Assembly: GCF_042684665.1 (NCBI RefSeq) | Contig: NZ_JBHULY010000034.1 | Span: forward strand, 124,001-188,000 | Direction: 5' to 3' | From: Jejuia rubra | Lineage (GTDB): Bacteria > Bacteroidota > Bacteroidia > Flavobacteriales > Flavobacteriaceae | DNA length: 64,000 nucleotides | In this document: positions 14,780-23,422 of the stretch, piece by piece | Layout: each line of letters begins with the position of its first letter | Position numbering within the stretch: the first letter of the stretch is position 1 | Translations under genes and position numbers: made by a program | The notes under the pieces: generated by a model | Told to the model about the DNA's origin: nothing | The model's input: only the letters and a program-made list of their open reading frames with translations | The model's database searches: none

Positions 14780-15031
14780 ATGAAAAAAGGGATACATCCA
14801 GAAAATTATAGACTTGTAGCATTTAAAGATATGTCCAATGATGATGTGTTTTTAACAAAATCTACAGCTAATACAAATGAAACGATTGAGGTTGACGGTG
14901 TGGAATACCCATTGGTGAAAATGGAAATCTCCAGAACATCGCATCCATATTATACTGGTAAATCCAAATTGGTGGATACTGCCGGACGTATCGATAAATT
15001 CAAAAACAAGTACGCCAAGTTTAAAAAGTAA
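14780..15031 (+). CDS. rpmE2: 50S ribosomal protein L31 type B
   Basis: An 83-residue protein starting [19 protein letters not shown] with the L31 features [26 protein letters not shown] core and basic C-terminus [10 protein letters not shown]. It lacks the CxxC zinc pair of the type A paralogue, so it is the zinc-independent form. It sits on the outside of the large ribosomal subunit at the bridge to the small subunit. It is a single-gene unit with its own strong promoter and terminator. Confidence 0.97.
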   Translation: MKKGIHPENYRLVAFKDMSNDDVFLTKSTANTNETIEVDGVEYPLVKMEISRTSHPYYTGKSKLVDTAGRIDKFKNKYAKFKK

Positions 15032-15054
15032 ACTTGCGCAAAATATATTTAGCA

Positions 15055-15085
15055 AAAGCCTTTCTACTAAAGAAAGGCTTTTTTA
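15055..15085 (+). terminator. Intrinsic terminator after rpmE2
   Basis: Perfect 11-bp stem AAAGCCTTTCT/AGAAAGGCTTT (15055-15065/15071-15081) with 5-nt loop and T-run. Confidence 0.92.
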
Positions 15086-15140
15086 TTTTTATCACTTAGA
15101 ATTTCGTGAAGCATCATTTAGTTTTAAGTTTGAGAGACAA

Positions 15141-15170
15141 CTTTAAACTTTAAACTCTAAACTTTAAACT
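15141..15170 (+). repeat. 7-bp tandem repeat CTYTAAA, four copies
   Basis: CTTTAAA, CTTTAAA, CTCTAAA, CTTTAAA in tandem plus CT, ending 4 bp before the ATG at 15175. The unit length equals that of the CTTCCGT array at 20878. Slippage here would change the spacing directly before the start codon. Confidence 0.8.
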
Positions 15171-15174
15171 CATT

Positions 15175-16350
15175 ATGAACTACATTCTTTTCGACGGCCC
15201 TTCAAGAAATAACCTGCTTCCGTTTACTTATACAAGACCTGTAGCCGATATCCGTGTTGGGATTTTAACGATTCGTGAAAAGTGGGAAACCTATTTAGAT
15301 ACCACCACAACCACGGTTACCGAAGATTACCTCTCGGAAAAATTCCCAATGGTGGAAATGGAGGAAAATATAATGATAAATGCATCTTATTTGCCAAATT
15401 TAGAATTAGTTGAAATGGTGAAAGATTTGAAAGATAACCAAGCCATTTTTAAAGACGAAGACGTTTTGGCCTTCCATGCGAAAGAGGGCGAGGAAAATAT
15501 TGATTTTGAATCGTTTGAGGCGATTGAGTTTAATGGAGATTGTATCAGAATTGAGCATACTTGGGATATTTTTTCGAAGAATGGAGAGGCGATTCAAGAG
15601 GATTTTAATTTGATAACCAAAGACCGAAAATCCCAGCCAATTCCTGAAACGACAGTGGCCTTTCATTCTGAAAACATTTTTATTGAACCGGGTGCTAAAT
15701 TGCCATTATGTTCATTGAATGCTACTAATGGTCCAATTTACATTGGGCGGGATTCCGAAATTATGGAGGGCAGTATGATTCGTGGACCTTTTGCCTTGTG
15801 TGACCATGCCACAGTAAAAATGGCGGCTAAAATTTACGGGCCTACCACAATAGGTCCCTCTAGTAAGGTTGGTGGCGAAATAAATAACTCGGTTATTTTT
15901 GGTAACTCGAATAAAGGCCATGACGGTTATTTAGGGAATTCTGTATTGGGGGAGTGGTGCAATCTAGGAGCTGATACCAATAACTCTAACTTAAAAAATA
16001 ATTATGCCGAAGTACGTCTTTGGGACTATCAAACCGAAGGTTTTGCAAGAACTGGTCTGCAATTTTGTGGGTTGATGATGGGTGATCACAGCAAGTGCGG
16101 TATCAACACAATGTTCAACACAGGTACTGTAGTTGGCGTTAGTGCCAACATCTTTGGTAGTGGATTTCCACGGAATTTTGTCCCCAGTTTTAGTTGGGGT
16201 GGTAGCGGTGGTTTTACTACCTATCTCACTAAAAAGGCTTTTGAGGTGGCTGAAGTAGTCATGGGAAGAAGAGGAATGGACTTTTCTGATGCGGACAAGG
16301 CTATTTTGGAACACGTCTTTGAAGAGACCAAAAAATATCGCCGTCAGTAA
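15175..16350 (+). CDS. GlmU-like sugar nucleotidyltransferase with left-handed beta-helix
   Basis: A 391-residue protein of the Bacteroidota 'GlmU family' type. The N-terminal part (MNYILFDGPSRNNLLPFTYT, TRPVADIRVG) resembles nucleotidyltransferase domains but the pyrophosphorylase GGxGTRL signature is not visible. The C-terminal part (about 170-340) has hexapeptide repeats (IYIGRDSEIMEGSMI, IGPSSKVGGEINNSVIFGNS) forming a left-handed beta-helix, as in acyltransferase domains. It could supply activated aminosugar to the cell envelope, but catalytic function of the first domain is doubtful. Confidence 0.85.
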   Translation: MNYILFDGPSRNNLLPFTYTRPVADIRVGILTIREKWETYLDTTTTTVTEDYLSEKFPMVEMEENIMINASYLPNLELVEMVKDLKDNQAIFKDEDVLAFHAKEGEENIDFESFEAIEFNGDCIRIEHTWDIFSKNGEAIQEDFNLITKDRKSQPIPETTVAFHSENIFIEPGAKLPLCSLNATNGPIYIGRDSEIMEGSMIRGPFALCDHATVKMAAKIYGPTTIGPSSKVGGEINNSVIFGNSNKGHDGYLGNSVLGEWCNLGADTNNSNLKNNYAEVRLWDYQTEGFARTGLQFCGLMMGDHSKCGINTMFNTGTVVGVSANIFGSGFPRNFVPSFSWGGSGGFTTYLTKKAFEVAEVVMGRRGMDFSDADKAILEHVFEETKKYRRQ

Positions 16351-16409
16351 CAATTAGGTAACATGCTTGCAATGAAAGATTTGTATATTTGTAGTGCAAA
16401 TCCCTCAGT

Positions 16410-17321
16410 ATGTTCAAAACGTTACTTCTTTTTCTCTCAATAGTGTCTCTCGGATTTTCACAAGAGGCTACTTATCAGGTAAAAAATGTAAACATTAACA
16501 ATGAGTTTCCCCACTTTGGAATTATGCCTGTTGGTAATAATGAAGTCATTTTTATTTCCTATCAATTGAACAAAAAAGGTAGGGTGCGTATCAATTTTGA
16601 CGGCGAAGGTATTTTGGGCATATACAAAGGGACTCCTAATAAAGATGGGGGTATCGTAGGTATTGAAGAAATTAAAATTGACCCTAATGCCGAAATGGGC
16701 CAGGTAACAAGTGCTGTTTTAAGTTTGGATAGAAAATACATTTATATAACGACTACTTATACCAATAAAAACAGACCAAAAGGCGATTTTAAAAAAGATA
16801 ATTACCATATCGAAGTAGGAGAGCTTAAATCTGGGGTGGGGTACACCAATTTCAAGGTGTTGCCTTTTTGTAGACCCCGTTATTCCTATGCGCATCCGGC
16901 TTTAAGTTCTGATGGTAAAACCATTTATTTTACTTCGAATCAAAGAGGGGGGAAGCAAACCACAAAAGGAGGTTCGGACATTTTTATGGCCCCGATATTA
17001 GGTCATGATAAATTTGGGGAGTTGCAGAATTTAGGAAGCAAAGTGAATTCCTATAGCCGGGAAATGTTTCCAACTATTGGCCCGGACAAAACACTGTTTT
17101 TTGCATCGAATAGATCCAGTGGGTTTGGGGGCTATGATATTTATAAAAGCCAATTGAATGCGGATGGTACATATTCTAAAGCAGAAAAGATGCCCGAGCC
17201 AATCAACAGTAAAAAGGATGATTTATCTCTGGTGATGTTTGGGGATAATACTGGCTATGTGGTATCAAAACGCCTTAAAGGAAAAGGTGATGATGATATT
17301 TATTATTTTCAAATGAAATAA
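16410..17321 (+). CDS. PD40 (WD40-like) beta-propeller exported protein
   Basis: A 303-residue exported protein (signal peptide 1-17, GFSQ) with PD40 repeats: HPALSSDGKTIYFTSNQRGG and FPTIGPDKTLFFASNRSSG, each followed by GG(S/Y)DI(F/Y). These repeats usually precede an OmpA domain in Flavobacteriaceae, but here the protein ends without it. Likely periplasmic and possibly a scaffold. A TATATTTG promoter element is visible at 16384-16391, 18 bp before the ATG. The next gene starts 8 bp after the stop, so they form a pair. Confidence 0.8.
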   Translation: MFKTLLLFLSIVSLGFSQEATYQVKNVNINNEFPHFGIMPVGNNEVIFISYQLNKKGRVRINFDGEGILGIYKGTPNKDGGIVGIEEIKIDPNAEMGQVTSAVLSLDRKYIYITTTYTNKNRPKGDFKKDNYHIEVGELKSGVGYTNFKVLPFCRPRYSYAHPALSSDGKTIYFTSNQRGGKQTTKGGSDIFMAPILGHDKFGELQNLGSKVNSYSREMFPTIGPDKTLFFASNRSSGFGGYDIYKSQLNADGTYSKAEKMPEPINSKKDDLSLVMFGDNTGYVVSKRLKGKGDDDIYYFQMK

Positions 17322-17329
17322 TAACCTTT

Positions 17330-17659
17330 ATGTTAAGCATCGTTCTTCTTTATTTTATTGGTAAGTATTATTACGAGCTGGCTCAAGAATATTACAAACA
17401 TCGGTGGGGGTATGGCATTTTGGGGATTGTTGTGTATTATGCTGGTTCAGCAATTGGTGGTGTTTTAGTTGCGCTTGCTGATGATTTGTTCGATTTAGGA
17501 ATAAACTTTGAGAGCAGGATAAACCTAATGATTATCGCTTTTAGTTTTGGAGTATCCTTAGCCGTACTAGTTTATTTCTATTTAAACCGCAGATGGAAAA
17601 AATCAGTGGTGGTGCCAAAGGATGAAATTGACGAAATTGGAAGAAGTCCTCAAAATTAA
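17330..17659 (+). CDS. Small membrane protein, unknown function
   Basis: A 109-residue protein with three membrane helices (about 1-15, 28-50 and 63-84) and a basic then acidic C-terminal tail (NRRWKKSVVVPKDEIDE). No family recognised. It is co-transcribed with the PD40 protein (8-bp gap) and overlaps the end of the converging substrate-binding protein gene by 4 bp. Confidence 0.6.
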   Translation: MLSIVLLYFIGKYYYELAQEYYKHRWGYGILGIVVYYAGSAIGGVLVALADDLFDLGINFESRINLMIIAFSFGVSLAVLVYFYLNRRWKKSVVVPKDEIDEIGRSPQN

Positions 17660-19290
17660 TTTTCTAACTTCTTTTTCTTTTTAACATACCTCAAATCCAA
17701 CAAATCAATAGGATTGATGCCCAGGCCTTTAACGTTCTTTTGTGTAAAGCGCACCACTTCGTCATAAAATAGAGGCACCATAATTGCATATTCCATGGCC
17801 AAGGAATCCATTTGGGTATATAGAAGTTTTCGTTTTTCAATGTCTGTTACAGAAAAGGCGGTATTGTAAAGACTATCGAATAATTGGTCCTTAAAATGAA
17901 AATAATTAGAACCCCCTGGGGCAAAATTCTTGCTGTAAAAAATAGACAAATAATTTTCTGCATCCAGATAATCGGCCACCCACGAGCTTCGGAACATATC
18001 CACCTTTCCGTTCGACCGAGCGGAGCGCAAAGTGGCTTCGGGCATCACGTCCACATTGATTTTTAGGCCTGTTTTTTCCAGTTCACGCTGGATGAATTCG
18101 CAAAAGCTTAAATAATTACTGGTGGTCACCAAAGTGATTTCTGGATTTTGAATCCCCGTTTCTTTTATAAATTGCTTTACTAATTGCTTTGCCTTTTTAG
18201 GTTGATAGGAAAAACCGATGGATTGATTATACCCCGGAAGCCCAATCGGGATAAAGCCACCATTAGCGGGATTACCTATGCCGTTTCGTAAATACACCAT
18301 CATTTTCTTTCGGTCAAATCCGTAATTGATCGCTTTTCTTAAGAGAACAGACTGTATTTCAGGAGTTTCAGAATCTAAATAAAATCCGAGATATTCCGTA
18401 TTCAAATACGGCCCACGAATCATATTAACGGTTTTAGCGTATTTGTCTCGTAGTTGGCCATCTGCAGTTAATAATTCGTCCTTATAGGAAGCATCCAGAC
18501 TTCTTAAAAAGTCAATGTTGCCTTGGGCAAACTGTAAAAACTCACTCTGCTTATCAGGTAAAAATGTTAATGAAACTGCCTCCAAATAAGGGAGTTGATT
18601 GCCTAAACTATCTCTTTCAAAATAGTTCTCATTCCGTCTAAAAACGAGTTTGATATTTTCTTCCCATCGTTTGAGTTTAAATGGGCCTGTGCCAATAGGG
18701 TGGGAACGGAATTCCGTGCCATAATGCTCTACAATTTCCTTGGGCACCACAGAACAATATTTCATGGTCAATAGTCCGATAAATGCTGGGAAAGGTTGTG
18801 TTAATTTAATTTCAAAAAGAGTATCGTTAATGGCTTTAAAATCATCAACTTTATTTAAAACCCAACTACCAGGAGGCGCCAGTTTTTCATCCCTTAGCCG
18901 ATTAAAACTATAGGTGAAATCATCGGCAACCACCGTTCGGGTTGAATCCTTACCAAATAATTCGTGTTTATGGAAATAGACATCATTCCGCAAGGAAAAT
19001 TGATACGTTAATCCATCTTCTGAAATGGTCCAGTCCTTTGCAATAGAAGGCAAAATATTGAGGTTGTCATCAAACTGCACCAAGCTGTTAAACAGTTGGT
19101 TGCAAACGGAATTATCCTGTAGCGTTCTAGAAAATGCTGGATCTAAAGTGTTGATATTGGCATATTCGTTATAACGAAAAACCAAATGATCCCTTTTGGC
19201 ATTGGAGCTCTTACCACAGGCGGTAAATAAAAGTGCTGTACAACTGATTGAAAAATAATAAGTTAATAGTGGCTTTAGGCGTTTTATCAT
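17656..19290 (-). CDS. Oligopeptide ABC transporter substrate-binding lipoprotein (SBP_bac_5)
   Basis: A 544-residue DppA/OppA-type solute-binding protein. Lipobox FTACG gives the lipidated Cys near residue 25. The family features are EYANINTLDPAFSRT at the N-terminus, the SFNRLRDEKLAPPGSW segment, the RKAINYGFDRKKMM helix and the VPLFYDEVVRF C-terminal segment. It would capture peptides in the periplasm. No permease or ATPase genes adjoin it, so it is an orphan component here. Confidence 0.9.
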   Translation of the reverse strand: MIKRLKPLLTYYFSISCTALLFTACGKSSNAKRDHLVFRYNEYANINTLDPAFSRTLQDNSVCNQLFNSLVQFDDNLNILPSIAKDWTISEDGLTYQFSLRNDVYFHKHELFGKDSTRTVVADDFTYSFNRLRDEKLAPPGSWVLNKVDDFKAINDTLFEIKLTQPFPAFIGLLTMKYCSVVPKEIVEHYGTEFRSHPIGTGPFKLKRWEENIKLVFRRNENYFERDSLGNQLPYLEAVSLTFLPDKQSEFLQFAQGNIDFLRSLDASYKDELLTADGQLRDKYAKTVNMIRGPYLNTEYLGFYLDSETPEIQSVLLRKAINYGFDRKKMMVYLRNGIGNPANGGFIPIGLPGYNQSIGFSYQPKKAKQLVKQFIKETGIQNPEITLVTTSNYLSFCEFIQRELEKTGLKINVDVMPEATLRSARSNGKVDMFRSSWVADYLDAENYLSIFYSKNFAPGGSNYFHFKDQLFDSLYNTAFSVTDIEKRKLLYTQMDSLAMEYAIMVPLFYDEVVRFTQKNVKGLGINPIDLLDLRYVKKKKKLEN

Positions 19291-19335
19291 TTAAGCGATT
19301 AGTTGTAAATTTGCAATCTTTTATTGGATTGTCAC

Positions 19336-19353
19336 ACTGAGCGTAGTCGAAGT
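19336..19353. repeat. Dispersed GAGCGTAGTCGA hairpin repeat, copy 1
   Basis: CACT-GAGCGTAGTCGA-AGTG. The core recurs at 20750-20769 and 52341-52360 with different but still complementary flanks (GACT/AGTC and CCCT/AGGG). Confidence 0.7.
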
Positions 19354-19388
19354 GCGCTCTTTGTGAAAAGTAAAAGTAAGTTTTAAAA

Positions 19389-19414
19389 GATTCTGAAACA
19401 AGTTCAGAATGACA
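19389..19414. repeat. Dispersed TTCTGAA/TTCAGAA hairpin repeat
   Basis: ATTCTGAA/TTCAGAAT stem followed by TGACA. On the other strand it reads TGTCATTCTGAAC..., the same family as the copy at 44387-44412, where a T-A pair is replaced by C-G. Confidence 0.65.
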
Positions 19415-19423
19415 TAATAAGTA

Positions 19424-20755
19424 ATGAACAAAAAAGTCGCATTTTACACCTTAGGTTGCAAGCTGAATTTTTCGGAAACCTCGACGATTGCCCGAAGTTT
19501 TACAAACGAAGGCTTCGATAGGGTAGATTTTTCCAAGAAGGCGGATATCTATGTGATTAACACCTGTTCGGTTACCGAAAATGCAGACAAACGTTTTAAG
19601 ACCATTGTAAAGCAGGCCCAAAGGGCCAACCCAGATGCGTTTATTACTGCCGTGGGCTGTTATGCCCAACTAAAACCACGGGAATTGGCTGATGTGAATG
19701 GCGTGGATTTGGTATTGGGCGCCACAGAGAAATTCAAGATTACTGATTATCTCAACGACCTTTCCAAAAACGATTTTGGCGAGGTGCATTCCTGTGAAAT
19801 TGAAGATGCTGATTTTTACGTGGGCTCTTATTCGATTGGGGATCGAACACGGGCATTTTTGAAAGTTCAGGATGGTTGTGATTATAAATGTACGTACTGC
19901 ACGATTCCATTGGCCAGAGGGATTTCCCGAAGCGATACAATGGACAATGTTTTGAAGAATGCACGCGAGATTACAAAACAGAATATCAAGGAAATAGTTT
20001 TGACTGGCGTCAATATTGGCGACTACGGAAAAGGCGAATTCGGGAATAAAAAGCACGAACACACCTTTTTGGATTTGGTTACAGAATTGGATAAAGTTGA
20101 AGGTGTCGAGCGTTTGAGAATCTCCTCCATCGAGCCAAATTTGTTAAAAAATGAAACCATTGATTTGGTGTCAAAATCCCGAGCATTTGTGCCTCATTTC
20201 CATGTGCCTTTGCAATCGGGAAGCAACGACATTCTTAAAAAAATGAAGCGTCGCTACTTGAAAGAATTGTATGTGGATAGGGTTTCAAAAATAAAATCTG
20301 TGATGCCCCATGCTTGTATTGGGGTAGATGTGATTGTTGGGTTTCCGGGTGAAACAGACGCACATTTTTTAGAAACTTATAATTTCCTGAACACACTTGA
20401 TATCTCTTACCTCCACGTCTTCACTTATTCCGAGAGGGATAATACGGAAGCCTTTGAAATGGATGGCGTTGTACCTAAAAAAGTTAGAAGTAAACGTAGT
20501 AAAATGTTGCGCGGATTATCGGTAAAAAAGCGTCGTGCTTTTTACGAAAGCCAAATAGGAACCACTCGAACGGTTTTATTTGAAAGTGAAAACAAGGAAG
20601 GCTATATCCATGGATTTACGGAAAACTACGTGAAAGTAAAAGCACCTTGGAACCCTGAATTGATAAACACACTCCATAAGGTGGAACTCACCAATATAGG
20701 TGAAGATGGATTGGTGCGGTTTGAGTTTCTCCGTCATCCTGAACTGTCAGACTGA
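19424..20755 (+). CDS. mtaB: tRNA t6A37 methylthiotransferase MtaB
   Basis: A 443-residue radical-SAM enzyme that adds a methylthio group to t6A37 of tRNA. The N-terminal UPF0004 domain has TLGCKLNFSET and INTCSVTENADK and VGCYAQ, giving the three Cys of the auxiliary cluster. The radical-SAM cluster is Cys 152, 156, 159 (CDYKCTYC). The LNISSIEP-type segment (RLRISSIEPNLL) and VIVGFPGET follow. The last residues (RHPELSD) and the stop are encoded by an inserted dispersed repeat. A TAAATTTG promoter element lies at 19306-19313. It is a single-gene unit. Confidence 0.95.
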   Translation: MNKKVAFYTLGCKLNFSETSTIARSFTNEGFDRVDFSKKADIYVINTCSVTENADKRFKTIVKQAQRANPDAFITAVGCYAQLKPRELADVNGVDLVLGATEKFKITDYLNDLSKNDFGEVHSCEIEDADFYVGSYSIGDRTRAFLKVQDGCDYKCTYCTIPLARGISRSDTMDNVLKNAREITKQNIKEIVLTGVNIGDYGKGEFGNKKHEHTFLDLVTELDKVEGVERLRISSIEPNLLKNETIDLVSKSRAFVPHFHVPLQSGSNDILKKMKRRYLKELYVDRVSKIKSVMPHACIGVDVIVGFPGETDAHFLETYNFLNTLDISYLHVFTYSERDNTEAFEMDGVVPKKVRSKRSKMLRGLSVKKRRAFYESQIGTTRTVLFESENKEGYIHGFTENYVKVKAPWNPELINTLHKVELTNIGEDGLVRFEFLRHPELSD

Positions 20756-20769
20756 GCGCAGTCGAAGTC
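20750..20769. repeat. Dispersed GAGCGCAGTCGA hairpin repeat, copy 2
   Basis: GACT-GAGCGCAGTCGA-AGTC, overlapping the stop codon of mtaB, embedded between the two arms (CATCCTGAAC... and ...TTTCAGGATCTC) of the other repeat family, so one repeat appears nested within the other. Confidence 0.7.
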
Positions 20770-20877
20770 TCGTTTCAGGATCTCATCCAAGATAGTTTAT
20801 ATTTTTCGATTTGAATTTTGAAGCATTGCACAAAAAAATCCGAGGCTAAATAAGCTCCAGATTTTATTTTTTCTTAA

Positions 20878-20944
20878 CTTCCGTCTTCCGTCTTCCGTCT
20901 TCCGTCTTCCGTCTTCCGTCTTCCGTCTTCCGTCTTCCGTCTTC
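20878..20944. repeat. 7-bp tandem repeat (CTTCCGT), nine full copies
   Basis: Nine perfect CTTCCGT units from 20878 to 20940 plus CTTC. The array ends 2 bp before the stop codon of the GNAT gene at 20947. Degenerate pieces of the same word (GAAGACGGAAG) occur at 50437-50460 and 54790-54810. It has no spacers, so it is not a CRISPR array. Confidence 0.95.
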
Positions 20945-20946
20945 AA

Positions 20947-21243
20947 CTATATCCTAACGCCAACAGGCAACATTCTTTTATATTTTCTGTTGCTTCTAAC
21001 AAATTTTGCAATTTCTGGGCTGGTTGGTACTACACTTAAATTTCGATCTCCAATTTGTTCAAAAACAGCTGAAAGAAACTCTTTTCTAAAGCCTTCGTCT
21101 TCAATTTCTTCGGGGATTATCATTTTGGTTAAAAAAATCTTTCGCTCCTGTAAAGAGTACTCAATTTTGGCTAAATGGTCGTCAATCTTAATTTCAAATT
21201 GGCGTAAAAAATCATTATCTATCAGTTCAGCAGTTTCAACCAT
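20947..21243 (-). CDS. Short GNAT-like N-acetyltransferase (COG2388/YjdJ type)
   Basis: A 98-residue protein matching the short GNAT fold of the YjdJ group: IDDHLAKIEYSL (strand pair), KIFLTKMIIPEEIEDEG, LSVVPTSPEIAKFVRSNRKYKRML. This group lacks most of the classical acetyl-CoA loop and has a conserved Cys or Ser; here the Pro-Thr-Ser-Pro stretch takes that place. Substrate is unknown. The 3' end abuts the CTTCCGT array. Confidence 0.75.
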   Translation of the reverse strand: MVETAELIDNDFLRQFEIKIDDHLAKIEYSLQERKIFLTKMIIPEEIEDEGFRKEFLSAVFEQIGDRNLSVVPTSPEIAKFVRSNRKYKRMLPVGVRI

Positions 21244-21367
21244 AGTGTGTTATATTTAAATTAAAAAAGGAATTCTTGAGAAAAAATGACAACTATTTCT
21301 CTAAATTTATCGTGCAAAATTACGAAAAAAAATCGGAACCCTAAAGAAATTTAAGAGTTAATTCCTT

Positions 21368-22033
21368 ATGAGTCAAGAGGTAATACATGTGTATTTGATG
21401 CCGGGGATGGCGGCTAGCCCATTGATTTTTGAGCATATCAGGTTGCCTGAAAATCAGTTTGAGATACATCTTTTGGAGTGGTTTCTTCCTGTGAAAAATG
21501 AGTCCTTAAGCAATTATGCACAACGAATGGCACAGCATATCAAGCACGAGAATATTGTTTTGTTGGGCGTGTCTTTTGGCGGGGTCTTGGTTCAGGAAAT
21601 GTGTCAATATTTAAAGGTCAGGAAACTGATCATCGTATCCAGCGTTAAATCGCCTTCGGAACTGCCCAAACGGATGCACTTTGCAAAATCCACAAAAGCA
21701 TATAAATTGGTGCCGACGAGTTTGGCAAGTCGGGTAGATGTTTTGGCAAAATATGCATACGGCCATAAAATCAAAAAGAGGCTCAATTTGTATAAAATGT
21801 ATTTGTCCGTAAGTGATAAAACCTATTTGGATTGGGCTTTGGAGCAGATGATGGAATGGAATCCAGAGGGCTGTATTTCGGACATTATTCACATCCACGG
21901 GGATAAGGATCCTATATTTCCAATTAGGAATATTTCCGATTGTATCATCGTCAAAAATGGCACCCACGCGATGATCATCTATAAATATAAATGGTTTAAC
22001 GAGAATTTGCCCCGTTTAATTTTAGAAGACTAA
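21368..22033 (+). CDS. Alpha/beta hydrolase
   Basis: A 221-residue cytoplasmic hydrolase. The nucleophile elbow is GVSFGG (Ser about 69), the oxyanion region LMPGMAASPLIF lies near the N-terminus, a late Asp occurs in HIHGDKDPIFP, and the His in KNGTHAMI completes a triad. Substrate is not predictable. It lies 30 bp upstream of the lytic transglycosylase and may be co-transcribed with it. Confidence 0.85.
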   Translation: MSQEVIHVYLMPGMAASPLIFEHIRLPENQFEIHLLEWFLPVKNESLSNYAQRMAQHIKHENIVLLGVSFGGVLVQEMCQYLKVRKLIIVSSVKSPSELPKRMHFAKSTKAYKLVPTSLASRVDVLAKYAYGHKIKKRLNLYKMYLSVSDKTYLDWALEQMMEWNPEGCISDIIHIHGDKDPIFPIRNISDCIIVKNGTHAMIIYKYKWFNENLPRLILED

Positions 22034-22063
22034 AAAATATTATACCTTTAAACAAACTTTTTA

Positions 22064-22993
22064 ATGATGAAGACAATAGAACGACTATTGGCGTATGTTG
22101 GATTATTAAGTTTATGTGCACTATTTATTAATGCCCTCCAAGATGCGCCTACTGATGAAAATTTCGAAAAGAAAATAATCAACGATTACAATGTTTATGC
22201 CTTACAGGTCCCTGAGGATTTGTCATTTGCCGGTGAACAAGTTCCTCTGAATAATCCGGATATTCTTGAGCGGATGGACAGGGAGCTTTTGGTGAATACC
22301 TATTGGCAGAGCAATGGTTTGTTGATGTTTAAACGTGCTAAAAAATACTTCCCTGTAATTGAACCGATTTTGGCTAAGCATGGAGTGCCGGACGATTTTA
22401 AATATTTAGCGGTAATTGAAAGTGGTTTGACCAACGCTGTTTCTCCGGCTGGGGCAAGAGGCGTTTGGCAAATTATGAAAACTACGGGCCGAGAAAACGG
22501 ATTGGAAGTCAACAGCAATGTGGACGAGCGTTACCATTTGGAAAAAGCCACAGAGGTAGCCTGTAAATATTTATTGAGAGCAAAAGAAAAGTTAGGATCT
22601 TGGACGTTGGCCGCTGCGGCCTATAATGCGGGAAATGCAGGCGTTTCAAGACGTTTAAAGGAACAGAACGTTACCGATTACTACGATTTGCTTTTGGGTG
22701 AGGAAACTGGCCGATATCTATTTAGGATTGTGGCACTAAAGGAAATTTTGTCCCATCCCGATAAGTATGGGTTTAACTTTAGGGAAAAGGATTTGTATGC
22801 CGGTGTACCAACTTTTAAGGTTGAAGTGGACACTGCCGTAACGGATTTTACCCAATTTGCCGAAAAGTTTGGCATCAACTATAAGATATTGAAACTACAC
22901 AACCCTTGGTTGAGGGAGCCTCATTTAAATAACAAATCTGGGAAGCTTTACGAGATTGAAATACCGAATGAAGGGTATTATGATGTAAACTAA
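22064..22993 (+). CDS. Lytic murein transglycosylase (SLT, MltD-like) with LysM-like tail
   Basis: A 309-residue exported enzyme that cleaves the glycan strands of peptidoglycan. A membrane/signal segment lies at 8-25. The SLT domain has KYLAVIESGLTNAVSPAGA with catalytic Glu 119, ARGVWQIM, and the AAAYNAGNAGVSR motif. The C-terminal FKVEVDTAVTDFTQFAEKFG...ILKLHNPWL segment resembles a LysM cell-wall binding module. Domain order and size fit MltD-type enzymes. Confidence 0.92.
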   Translation: MMKTIERLLAYVGLLSLCALFINALQDAPTDENFEKKIINDYNVYALQVPEDLSFAGEQVPLNNPDILERMDRELLVNTYWQSNGLLMFKRAKKYFPVIEPILAKHGVPDDFKYLAVIESGLTNAVSPAGARGVWQIMKTTGRENGLEVNSNVDERYHLEKATEVACKYLLRAKEKLGSWTLAAAAYNAGNAGVSRRLKEQNVTDYYDLLLGEETGRYLFRIVALKEILSHPDKYGFNFREKDLYAGVPTFKVEVDTAVTDFTQFAEKFGINYKILKLHNPWLREPHLNNKSGKLYEIEIPNEGYYDVN

Positions 22994-22999
22994 TTTTTG

Positions 23000-23422
23000 A
23001 TGAAAGTATTCAAATCAGAAATCAGCTATGGGTTTATTTTTGGTTTGGCTGTCTTTTTGTTTGGAATCAGTTATTTGACCAGCTTGGGAAGTGCTCCTAG
23101 CAGTACAATTGTCACTGTATACTCCATTAACCTTGTTACAATTCTATTTCTTTGGTATGTATTTCATAGTATAAAATATACCATTTCAGAGGGTTATTTA
23201 AAGGTAGTTTGTGGTTTTTTGTACAGAAAACAGATATCAGTAGATACCATAAAATCTATTAAAAAGACGAATTCGTTGATATCATCTCCCGCTGCTTCGA
23301 TTACCAAACGGATACAAATTAGTTATGGGACATATGGTACAATAGTAATATCACCAGAAAATAGAACTGATTTTATAGGAATGCTTCAAAAAGCTAATCC
23401 GCTAATAAAAGTTAGCGTATAA
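23000..23422 (+). CDS. PH domain-like membrane protein
   Basis: A 140-residue protein; I start it at the ATG at 23000 rather than the TTG one codon earlier. Two membrane helices (about 10-29 and 39-58) are followed by a bacterial PH-like region (YTISEGYLKVVCGFLYRKQISVDTIKSIKKT) of the DUF304/YdbT kind. Function unknown. It converges on the TPR-like gene with no gap. Confidence 0.7.
   Translation: MKVFKSEISYGFIFGLAVFLFGISYLTSLGSAPSSTIVTVYSINLVTILFLWYVFHSIKYTISEGYLKVVCGFLYRKQISVDTIKSIKKTNSLISSPAASITKRIQISYGTYGTIVISPENRTDFIGMLQKANPLIKVSV

Noticed and set aside
20878..20944. CRISPR array
   Set aside because: Direct 7-bp tandem units without spacers, and no cas genes nearby.
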